A stretch of 64,000 nucleotides of DNA from Streptomyces sp. CA-210063 (lineage in GTDB: Bacteria > Actinomycetota > Actinomycetes > Streptomycetales > Streptomycetaceae). A model generated the notes under the pieces. It made no database searches. It had not been told where the DNA came from and saw nothing but the letters and a program-made list of their open reading frames with translations. Location of the stretch: positions 3,348,001 through 3,412,000 of the forward strand of contig NZ_CP102512.1 of NCBI RefSeq assembly GCF_024612015.1, read 5' to 3'. Positions 24,399 to 32,707 of the stretch are shown here, piece by piece. Every line of letters begins with the position of its first letter. The first letter of the stretch is position 1. The position numbers and the translations under genes were made by a program.

Positions 24399-25685
24399 TC
24401 ACTTGGTGTTGATGACCTTGTCGATCTCGGCGTCCGCTTCCTTCGCGGCCTCCTCGACCGACTGCTTGCCGGTGCCGATGGACTGCAGCATGGTCTGCAG
24501 GATCTGCGCCTTCTCGACCTGGCCCCAGCCGGGCGCCATCGGGACGAACCAGTTGGACTCGGCCGCGGTGGCCGGGACCGCCGTCGCCGGGTCGTCCTTG
24601 AGGGTGGCGAGGTCGGTCTTGTTGTTGGGCAGGTTGCCCTTCTCGATCAGGCCCTTCTGGCCGGAGGAGCCGGTGAAGGCGTTGATCCACTCGGCGGCGA
24701 CGGTCTGCGCGTCGGACTTCACCGGGACGGCGAGGTCCGATCCGCCGAGGAAGACGGGCAGGTTCTTGCCGGACGGGCCGGGCATCACGAAGTTCTCGAC
24801 GTTGCCTTCGAGCTTGCCGGTCTTGTCGTTCTCCTTGGCCGCGGCGGTCGCGCCCTCCCAGGCGGGGGCGAAGATCATGCCGGACTTGCCCTGGCCGTAG
24901 ACGATGTAACGGTCGGACTCGTCCTTGGTCTTGTCGCCGTGCATGTACGTGTCGACGACGTTCTTGAACTCGTTCAGGCCCTTGATGGACTCCGGGGAGG
25001 AGAGGTTGGCCTTCCACTCGCTGCCGGACTCGACCGCTATGGAGCCGCCGGCGTCGTAGACGAAGGACATGGCCGCGTACCAGTCGCGGGTGGGCTGGTA
25101 CCAGGCGCTGAACTTGTCGCCCTGCTTCTTCTGGACCTTGTCGAGGGCGGCCGTGAGCTCCTCGTACGTCTTCGGGGCGGACTTGACGCCCGCCGCGGCG
25201 AAGAGGTCCTTGCGCCAGTTGGCGACACGTCCGCCGGCGTAGTACGGGACGCCGTAGGTCTTGCCCTCATAGGTGACGGAGGCCTTCAGGCCGTCCAGCC
25301 AGGCGTCGGAGCCGTCGAACTTCGCCGGGTCGACAGGGGCGAAGGCGCCCTTGACCATGTAGGCGAGCATCTCCGTGTTGCCCATCTCGACCACGTCGGG
25401 GGCCTTGTCGGTGGCGAGGACGGCGTCGAGCTTGGCGTTCTTGTCGGGCCAGCCGTAGTACTCGTGCTTGATCGTGATCCCGGGGTGCTTCTTCTCGATC
25501 GCCGCGTCGGCGGCCTTGACCAGCTCCGGCCAGTTGTTCTGCGCGTCCACGGTGAGCCAGACGGTCAGCTCCTTGGTGTCCGCACCCGTGTCCGAGCTCT
25601 CACGTCCGCTCTCGCCGCCCCCGCACGCCGCGATGGAGACCATCATGCCCGCGACACAGATCGCGGTCGTCAGCTTCCTCTTCAC
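24399..25685 (-). CDS. dasA: Chitobiose-binding lipoprotein DasA
   Basis: A 428-residue solute-binding protein. The N-terminus has a lipoprotein signal (MKRKLTTAICVAGMMVSIAA then C at about residue 21, followed by a Gly/Ser-rich linker). The mature part is a family 1 binding protein (ELTVWLTVDAQNN, later GNTEMLAYMVKGAFAPV). GTG 25685 follows GAGGAGGGTGGC. It binds chitobiose and links chitin use to development and antibiotic control in S. coelicolor. A DasR operator lies 98 bp upstream, and dasR is divergent. Confidence 0.95.
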   Translation of the reverse strand: MKRKLTTAICVAGMMVSIAACGGGESGRESSDTGADTKELTVWLTVDAQNNWPELVKAADAAIEKKHPGITIKHEYYGWPDKNAKLDAVLATDKAPDVVEMGNTEMLAYMVKGAFAPVDPAKFDGSDAWLDGLKASVTYEGKTYGVPYYAGGRVANWRKDLFAAAGVKSAPKTYEELTAALDKVQKKQGDKFSAWYQPTRDWYAAMSFVYDAGGSIAVESGSEWKANLSSPESIKGLNEFKNVVDTYMHGDKTKDESDRYIVYGQGKSGMIFAPAWEGATAAAKENDKTGKLEGNVENFVMPGPSGKNLPVFLGGSDLAVPVKSDAQTVAAEWINAFTGSSGQKGLIEKGNLPNNKTDLATLKDDPATAVPATAAESNWFVPMAPGWGQVEKAQILQTMLQSIGTGKQSVEEAAKEADAEIDKVINTK

Positions 25686-25782
25686 GCCACCCTCCTCAGG
25701 GATGCCATTGCTCAGGGATGCCACAAACCCCCCTGCTCCCCGCGGTGACAGACGTACCGCCCATGGGGCCAGGACCTGGACC

Positions 25783-25798
25783 AATGGTGTAGACCAGT
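25783..25798. promoter_or_regulatory. DasR operator (dre) of dasA
   Basis: AATGGTGTAGACCAGT matches 14 of 16 positions of the dre consensus read on this strand. It is the best site in the dasA-dasR intergenic region (25686-26053). Confidence 0.88.
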
Positions 25799-25900
25799 AC
25801 GCCGGAGCTTGGCTGAGACCATTCACTCTGTCAAGGGTGCTCGAACCCCCTCCCACCAGCCGTTATGCGACCTACATATGCAAGAACCTTTATGTAATAA

Positions 25901-26818
<918 letters not shown>

Positions 26819-26825
26819 GCCACTT

Positions 26826-28208
26826 GTGATCTGGCTGGTGGCGTACGGGTTCATCGCCTCGATCCTGCCGGTGTGGATGCTGCTCGCGCCCCGCGACTAC
26901 CTCTCCACCTTCATGAAGATCGGCACGATCGTGCTGCTCGCGCTGGGGGTCGTCTTCGCCCTGCCGACGCTGAAGATGGACGCGGTGACGGACTTCGCCT
27001 CGCGCGGCGACGGGCCGGTCTTCGCGGGCTCGCTCTTCCCGTTCGTCTTCATCACGATCGCCTGCGGGGCGCTGTCCGGCTTCCACGCCCTCATCTCCTC
27101 CGGTACGACGCCGAAGATGATCCAGAAGGAGACACAGGTCCGGATGATCGGCTACGGCTCCATGCTGATGGAGTCGTCCGTGGCCGTGATGGCACTGATC
27201 GCGGCCTCGATCATCGACCCGGGGCTGTACTTCGCGATGAACGCGCCCGCCGGGGTCATCGGGGACACCGTGCAGAACGCCTCCCAGGTGGTGAGCGGTT
27301 GGGGCTACTCGATCTCGCCGGAGGAGCTGGCGGCCGCCGCGAAGAACGTCGAGGAGGCGTCGCTGCTGTCCAGGACCGGCGGCGCGCCCACGCTCGCCGT
27401 CGGGGTCTCGGAGATCTTCTCGCAGGTCACGGGCGACGGGCTGCGCGCCTTCTGGTACCACTTCGCGATCATGTTCGAGGCGCTGTTCATCCTGACCGCC
27501 CTCGACGCCGGCACCCGCGTGGGCCGGTTCATGCTCCAGGACACCCTCGGCAACCTCTACCGGCCGTTCAAGGACATCAGCTGGAAGCCCGGCCTGGTCA
27601 TCACCAGCGCGATCGTGTGCGGGCTGTGGGGCTACTTCCTGTGGGTGGGCGTCCACGAACCCCTCGGCGGGATCAACCAGCTGTTCCCCGTCTTCGGCAT
27701 CTCGAACCAGCTGCTGGCGGCGGTCGCGCTGACGGTCTGTACGACGCTGCTGGTGAAGTCGGGGCGGCTGAAGTGGGCCTGGATCACGGGCGTTCCGCTG
27801 GCCTGGGACGCGACGGTCACCCTGACCGCGAGCTACCAGAAGGTGTTCTCCAGCGACCCGCGCGTCGGCTTCTTCAAGCAGCGCGACGTCTACCAGGACG
27901 GGATCGACCGGGGCGAGGTCATCGCCCCCGCCAAGAGCATGGACGACATGCACACCATCGTCACCAACTCCACGGTCGACGGTGTGCTGTCGGCGCTCCT
28001 CGCCCTGCTGATCATCGTGGTGATCGCGGACGCCGCCCGGGTCTGCGTACGGCATGTCCGCCGTCCCGCGCTGTCCACGCTCAGCGAGGCCACGTACGTC
28101 GAGTCGAAGATCGTCGCCCCGGCCGGGCTGATCCCGACCAAGGAGGAGAAGGAGGAGGCGGCGCGCGATGCGGTCGGTGCTGGGCAGGGCGGCGCTCGGG
28201 GTCGTTAG
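26826..28208 (+). pseudogene. cstA: 5'-truncated carbon-starvation (pyruvate) transporter CstA
   Basis: 460 codons of a CstA-family membrane transporter with no internal stops, starting inside the protein: the first residues, IWLVAYGFIASILPVWMLLA, and PRDYLSTFMKIGT correspond to a membrane segment well inside full CstA (about 700 residues). Roughly the first 200-260 residues, including the N-terminal CstA core, are missing. The end is normal and overlaps ybdD. The upstream junction is 7 bp after dasR, which looks like a deletion endpoint. A GTG at 26826 could start a shortened product, but there is no clear ribosome site. If the loss is real, uptake activity is doubtful. An assembly gap is an alternative. 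Confidence 0.82.
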
Positions 28209-28389
28209 TGCGGCCAGGGGCGTGCGCTGGTACGTACGTGAGCTGACCGGCGAGTCGGCGTACGACCGTTATGTGGAGCATCTGCGCGACCACGACCCCG
28301 ACGCGCCCGTGCCGTCACGACGCGAGTTCGAGCGCATGCGGACGGACCGGCAGGAAACGGATCCGCGGCAGGGGTTCCGCTGCTGCTGA
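28168..28389 (+). CDS. YbdD/YjiX family small protein (CstA partner)
   Basis: A 73-residue protein of the YbdD/YjiX (DUF466) family: basic amphipathic N-terminus, then YDRYVEHLRDHDPDAPVPSR. In enterobacteria such proteins are encoded after cstA or btsT and are needed for pyruvate uptake. It overlaps the end of cstA by 41 bp and has a very strong ribosome site (GGAGGAGGCGG) inside that gene, so it is translation-coupled. Its partner here is truncated. Confidence 0.9.
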   Translation: MRSVLGRAALGVVSAARGVRWYVRELTGESAYDRYVEHLRDHDPDAPVPSRREFERMRTDRQETDPRQGFRCC

Positions 28390-28459
28390 GCGGGGAAGGG
28401 ATCCCGTTCGGCGGCCCGGCTCCTCCCCGGAACCAGCACACATCCGTTATGCGGACAGG

Positions 28460-28478
28460 GGTTCCATAAGACGGAACC
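28460..28478. promoter_or_regulatory. Inverted repeat before the DUF3311/MctP genes
   Basis: GGTTCCATAAGACGGAACC: two 6-bp arms around a 7-bp centre, 68 bp before the DUF3311 start. The form resembles operators of IclR-family regulators; no such regulator is encoded nearby. Confidence 0.6.
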
Positions 28479-28545
28479 GTCCCTTAGATTTCCTGCGCAT
28501 TACACGCGTGATCACAGGTCATCAGTGAGGGGACGGAGCCGTGGT

Positions 28546-28824
28546 ATGTCAGACGCGCCTGAAGTGAAGCCGCCGGCGAGACCGGTGGTGACACCGGTCC
28601 GGGTGGTCATCGCCCTGTGCCTGCTCGCCCCGTTCGCGGCGATGCTCTGGGTCGGCTCGTACGCCAAGACGGACCCGGCGTTCATCGGCATCCCGTTCTT
28701 CTACTGGTACCAGATGGCCTGGGTGCTCATCTCCACCGCGCTCACCGCCACCGCGTACGTCCTGTGGCAGCGTGACCAGCGCGCCCGCACGTCCGAGGCC
28801 CGGAGTGGGGGTGCCGCGCAGTGA
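28546..28824 (+). CDS. DUF3311 small membrane protein (MctP partner)
   Basis: A 92-residue protein with two membrane segments (VVIALCLLAPFAAMLWVGSY and the one around WYQMAWVLISTALTATAYVL). DUF3311 proteins are encoded directly before sodium:solute symporters of the monocarboxylate type and are taken as small subunits. Its TGA overlaps the GTG of the symporter (GTGA). ATG 28546 is chosen over GTG 28525. Confidence 0.88.
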   Translation: MSDAPEVKPPARPVVTPVRVVIALCLLAPFAAMLWVGSYAKTDPAFIGIPFFYWYQMAWVLISTALTATAYVLWQRDQRARTSEARSGGAAQ

Positions 28825-30449
28825 AGGACGGCGTGAACGGCGTGGCACTCGCCGTCTTCATCTTCTTCTTCCTGGCCGTCACGGTCATGGGCTTCCTGGC
28901 CGCGCGCTGGCGCAAGGCCGAGAACGAGCACAGCCTCGACGAATGGGGTCTGGGCGGCCGGTCGTTCGGCACCTGGGTCACCTGGTTCCTGCTCGGCGGA
29001 GACCTCTACACCGCGTACACCTTCGTCGCCGTACCGGCGGCGATCTACGCGGCGGGCGCGGCCGGGTTCTTCGCGGTGCCCTACACGATCCTGGTCTACC
29101 CGCTGATCTTCACCTTCCTGCCCCGCCTGTGGTCGGTCTCCCACAAGCACGGCTATGTGACGACCTCGGACTTCGTACGCGGCCGCTTCGGCTCGAAGGG
29201 CCTGTCCCTGGCGGTCGCCGTGACCGGCATCCTCGCGACCATGCCGTACATCGCGCTCCAACTCGTCGGCATCCAGGCCGTGCTGGACGTGATGGGTGTC
29301 GGCGGCGGCGAGGACACCAACTGGTTCATCAAGGACCTGCCGCTGCTGATCGCCTTCGGCGTGCTGGCGGCCTACACCTACTCCTCGGGTCTGCGTGCCC
29401 CCGCGCTGATCGCGTTCGTGAAGGACACCCTGATCTACATCGTCATCGCGGTGGCGATCATCTACATCCCGATCAAGCTCGGCGGCTTCGACGACATCTT
29501 CGCCAAGGCGGGCGAGGCGTACAGCCAGACCAACCCGGCGACGGACAAGCCGCGCGGCGCGCTCGTCCCGGGCGACGCCAACCAGTGGACCTACGCGACG
29601 CTGGCCCTCGGCTCGGCGCTGGCGCTCTTCATGTACCCGCACTCGATCACGGCGACGCTGTCGTCCAGGAGCCGCGAGGTCATCCGCCGCAACACCACGA
29701 TCCTGCCGCTGTACTCGCTGATGCTGGGCCTGCTCGCCCTGCTGGGCTTCATGGCGATCGCGGCCGGGATCCAGGTGCAGAACGGCCAGCTCGCCATCCC
29801 GCAGCTGTTCGAGACGATGTTCCCCGACTGGTTCGCGGGCGTCGCCTTCGCCGCCATCGGTATCGGAGCGCTGGTCCCCGCGGCGATCATGTCCATCGCG
29901 GCGGCGAACCTCTTCACCCGCAACATCTACAAGGACTTCATCAATCCGGACGCCACGCCCGCGCAGGAGACCAAGGTCTCCAAGCTGGTGTCCCTGCTGG
30001 TGAAGGTGGGCGCGCTGGCCTTCGTCCTCACCATGGACAAGACGGTCGCCATCAACTTCCAGCTCCTGGGCGGCATCTGGATCCTCCAGACCTTCCCGGC
30101 CCTCGTCGGCGGCCTGTTCACCCGCTGGTTCCACCGCTGGGCCCTCATCGCCGGCTGGGCGGTCGGCATGCTCTACGGCACGATCGCCGCGTACGGCGTG
30201 GCCTCCCCCACCCAGAAGCACTTCGGCGGCTCCTCGGCGGAGATCCCCGGGATCGGCGAGATCGGCTACATCGGCCTGACGGCCTTCGTCCTCAACCTCG
30301 TGGTCACGGTGGTCCTCACCTTCGTCCTGCGGGCTGCCAAGGCCCCCGACGGCATCGACGAGACCAAGCCGGAGGACTACACGGCGGACGCGGGCGACGC
30401 GGGCGTCCAGGTGGAACTGCCGCCGGCGACGGCGGGGGCGAGCCACTAG
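28821..30449 (+). CDS. Sodium:solute symporter, monocarboxylate (MctP-like)
   Basis: A 542-residue transporter of the SSS family with about 13 membrane segments. The N-terminus (EHSLDEWGLGGRSFGTWVTW) and the stretch FLAARWRKAE are typical for MctP-like permeases that import pyruvate, lactate or acetate. It starts at GTG 28821, overlapping DUF3311. Together with the broken cstA and ybdD upstream it forms a cluster of short-chain organic-acid uptake genes. Confidence 0.9.
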   Translation: MKDGVNGVALAVFIFFFLAVTVMGFLAARWRKAENEHSLDEWGLGGRSFGTWVTWFLLGGDLYTAYTFVAVPAAIYAAGAAGFFAVPYTILVYPLIFTFLPRLWSVSHKHGYVTTSDFVRGRFGSKGLSLAVAVTGILATMPYIALQLVGIQAVLDVMGVGGGEDTNWFIKDLPLLIAFGVLAAYTYSSGLRAPALIAFVKDTLIYIVIAVAIIYIPIKLGGFDDIFAKAGEAYSQTNPATDKPRGALVPGDANQWTYATLALGSALALFMYPHSITATLSSRSREVIRRNTTILPLYSLMLGLLALLGFMAIAAGIQVQNGQLAIPQLFETMFPDWFAGVAFAAIGIGALVPAAIMSIAAANLFTRNIYKDFINPDATPAQETKVSKLVSLLVKVGALAFVLTMDKTVAINFQLLGGIWILQTFPALVGGLFTRWFHRWALIAGWAVGMLYGTIAAYGVASPTQKHFGGSSAEIPGIGEIGYIGLTAFVLNLVVTVVLTFVLRAAKAPDGIDETKPEDYTADAGDAGVQVELPPATAGASH

Positions 30450-30486
30450 GTCGTCGCCGGGTTCCGGGGCGGCGCGGGGCCTTTCC

Positions 30487-30757
30487 TCGCCCCCGCCGCC
30501 CCTACCCGTCCCATCCCCAGGGGCGCTGCCCCTTCGACCCCGAGGGGGTGCGATGTCGGGTGCGGGTGGGTGGGGGCTGGTCGCGCAGTTCCCCGCGCCC
30601 CTGAAAAGACACGGCCCCTGCGGGCCGAAAAGCACGGGGCGCAGCCCCTGCTTTTCAGGGGCGCGGGGAACTGCGCGAGAAGCCCCACCGGACCCGCGGA
30701 TGGGGGTCGAAGGGGCGCAGCCCCTGGGATGGGACGGGTAGGGGCGGCGGGGGCGAA
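30487..30757. repeat. Large nested palindrome made of dispersed repeats
   Basis: The 331-bp gap after mctP has no gene. Outer arms of ~55 bp (30487-30541 and about 30702-30757) are inverted copies with one indel and a few mismatches; inner arms 30581-30608 and 30651-30678 are a perfect 28-bp inverted repeat (CTTTTCAGGGGCGCGGGGAA core). The centre holds a GGCCC..GGGCC hairpin. All units also occur elsewhere in this window. Confidence 0.88.
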
Positions 30758-30780
30758 AGACATCCGGTTACGCTGGCCAT

Positions 30781-31770
30781 GTGACCGCCCGCACACCGAT
30801 CGTCCTGGACAGCGACCCCGGTATCGACGACGCCGTAGCCCTGCAGTACCTGCTCGGCACCGGCCTCTGGGACCTCAAGGCCTACACATCGGTCGGCGGC
30901 AACCTCCCCGCCGAGGCGACCTACACCAACGCCCGCGCCCTGGCCCGAGCCCTACGCATCGACGCCGACGTCCCGGTACACCGAGGCGCGGGCCGCCCCC
31001 TGTCCCGCCTCCCCTACCGAGAGGCCTCCGCCTTCCACGGCCCGGCAGGCCTCGGCCACGAAACCCTCCCCGACTCGTCGGCCCCGCACCCCACGGAATC
31101 GTCCGCGCAGGCCCTGCTGCGGCTCTCCCGGGAGTACGAGGGCGAGCTGACGGTATGCGCCACCGGCCCGCTCACGAACGTGGCCATCGCACTGCTGGAG
31201 GACCCGGACCTCGCCCGCCGCGTCGGCAAGTTCGTGTTCATGGGCGGCGCCGCCCAGGTGCCGGGAAACTTCACCCCGGTCGCCGAGTTCAACATCTGGG
31301 CCGACCCCGTCGCCGCCGAGATCGTCCTCTCCTCCGGCATCCCGTTCACCATGGTCGACCTGGACGCCTCGCACCGCTGGCTGTTCCGCCCCGCGGACCT
31401 CGCCGCGCTGGAGGCCGCGGGCCCGGGCACGGCCCTCGCCGCCCGGCTCATGCGCACCTACATGGACGCCTACACCCGCCACGGCGGAGACGGCACCTGC
31501 CCGCTGCACGATCCGCTGGCCGTGGGGGTCTGCGGGGACGAGGCGTTCGTCGAGGCCGCCGAGGGCGCCGTCGTCGTGGAGTGCGCGAGCGAACTCACGC
31601 GCGGCCAGACCGTGTTCGTCCCGGCCGCCGCCCGCCGCGTCTACTACTCCGAGTCCCCCGCCCTGACCGCCCGCCTGCGCGCCACCGGCCGCGTCGCCCT
31701 GGGCCCGGGCACCCGCGACTTCAGCGAGGACTTCGTGGCGACGCTGCCGCGGTGGCCTGCGGTGGGCTGA
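30781..31770 (+). CDS. Inosine/uridine-preferring nucleoside hydrolase
   Basis: A 329-residue enzyme that splits ribonucleosides into base and ribose. The calcium-binding cluster DSDPGIDDAVAL is at residues 10-21, and EFNIWADPVAAEIVLSSG near 165 and the late HDPLAVGV near 243 complete the active site. GTG 30781 is chosen; a TTACGCT element ending about 6 bp upstream suggests a leaderless mRNA. It stands alone after the palindromic repeat region. Confidence 0.92.
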   Translation: MTARTPIVLDSDPGIDDAVALQYLLGTGLWDLKAYTSVGGNLPAEATYTNARALARALRIDADVPVHRGAGRPLSRLPYREASAFHGPAGLGHETLPDSSAPHPTESSAQALLRLSREYEGELTVCATGPLTNVAIALLEDPDLARRVGKFVFMGGAAQVPGNFTPVAEFNIWADPVAAEIVLSSGIPFTMVDLDASHRWLFRPADLAALEAAGPGTALAARLMRTYMDAYTRHGGDGTCPLHDPLAVGVCGDEAFVEAAEGAVVVECASELTRGQTVFVPAAARRVYYSESPALTARLRATGRVALGPGTRDFSEDFVATLPRWPAVG

Positions 31771-31876
31771 GCGGGTTCGCTGCCGAGCGGCGGCACCTGG
31801 CTGATCATCGGACAAGTCGTCGCCCCTGTGGAAAACCTCGGACCCGCTTTCCCACCGCTGCGGCAGACTGCGAGCC

Positions 31877-32383
31877 ATGGACATCACCATCAGGCAGATC
31901 TCCCCCGACGAGTACGCCACGCTCGGCGAGATCACCGCACAGGCCTACCTCGGCGACGGACTGCTGGACTTCGGAGAGAGCGACGAGTATCTGTGCGAGT
32001 TGCGTGACGTGGCGAAGCGGGCCGCCGCGGCCGAGGTGCTCGTGGCGGTGGCGGACGGCCGGGTGCTCGGCGGGGTGACCTTCGTCCCGGCGGGCGGCCC
32101 CATGGCCGACATCGCCCGTGCGGGAGAGGCCGAGATACGGATGCTGGCAGTCGCTCCGGAAGCGCGTGGGCGGGGTGCCGGCGAGGCGCTCGTACGGGCC
32201 TGTCTGGAGCGCGCCCGGGCCGTGGAGGGCTGTGCACGCGTCGTCCTGTCGACCCAGCGGACCATGCACGCCGCCCATCGCATCTACGAACGCCTGGGCT
32301 TCGCTCGCACACCCGAGCGCGACTGGAAGCCCCTCCCCGACCTCTTCGACCTCACGCTGATCACCTACGAGTTGACGCTCTGA
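31877..32383 (+). CDS. GNAT-family N-acetyltransferase
   Basis: A 168-residue acetyltransferase. The acetyl-CoA loop reads VAPEARGRGAGEALVRACL around residues 95-115 and the end has YERLGFARTPERDW. The substrate is unknown. It stands between the nucleoside hydrolase and the nrd control region with no sign of shared transcription. Confidence 0.9.
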   Translation: MDITIRQISPDEYATLGEITAQAYLGDGLLDFGESDEYLCELRDVAKRAAAAEVLVAVADGRVLGGVTFVPAGGPMADIARAGEAEIRMLAVAPEARGRGAGEALVRACLERARAVEGCARVVLSTQRTMHAAHRIYERLGFARTPERDWKPLPDLFDLTLITYELTL

Positions 32384-32404
32384 CACCCTGGGAAACCGAA
32401 TGCG

Positions 32405-32451
32405 ACACAACATGTGGGGGTGGCGCCGCGCCTCGGCACTAGATGTATGCT
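32405..32451. promoter_or_regulatory. Pair of NrdR-type boxes in front of the B12 riboswitch
   Basis: ACACAACATGTGGGGG (32405-32420) and GCACTAGATGTATGCT (32436-32451) match about 11 and 10 of 16 positions of the NrdR box pattern (acaCwAtATaTwGtgt). Their centres are 31 bp apart, i.e. three helical turns, the spacing known for NrdR pairs. The second box overlaps a TATGCT -10 element. NrdR itself is not encoded here. Confidence 0.65.
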
Positions 32452-32640
32452 CATGCTCGCTGTCGTCGCAGGGGAATCCGGTGCGAATCCGGAACTGTCC
32501 CGCAACGGTGTACTTGCGTGCGTTCATCTCCATCGCGCACGCCTGTTCAGTCCGAACACCTGCCGACAGTGCGCCCGGCCGTCCGGTCCGGGTGCCCTGA
32601 CGTCCGGGCCTCGTGGAATGGGCCGGTGGACGCGACGCCC
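32452..32640 (+). promoter_or_regulatory. Cobalamin (adenosylcobalamin) riboswitch of nrdABS
   Basis: The leader carries the invariant core of the B12 riboswitch: GGGAATCCGGTGCGAATCCG (32471-32492 region), AACTGTCCCGCAACGGT up to 32510, and the B12 box GCCGACAGTGC at 32562-32572. GC-rich complementary segments at 32577-32635 can form the expression platform. A B12 riboswitch that shuts off the class Ia reductase when the B12-dependent class II enzyme can work is established for S. coelicolor nrdABS. Boundaries are approximate. Confidence 0.95.
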
Positions 32641-32707
32641 CGGTGCGCTCGTGTGCTGCTGCCTGCCTTCCGCAAGGCCCCTTGCTTCAGCGAGGGAGAG
32701 CCCCCAC

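Noticed and set aside
26826..28208. cstA fragment as a complete short transporter family
   Set aside because: It begins within a conserved CstA membrane segment and lacks the N-terminal core, so truncation is the simpler reading; not fully excluded.
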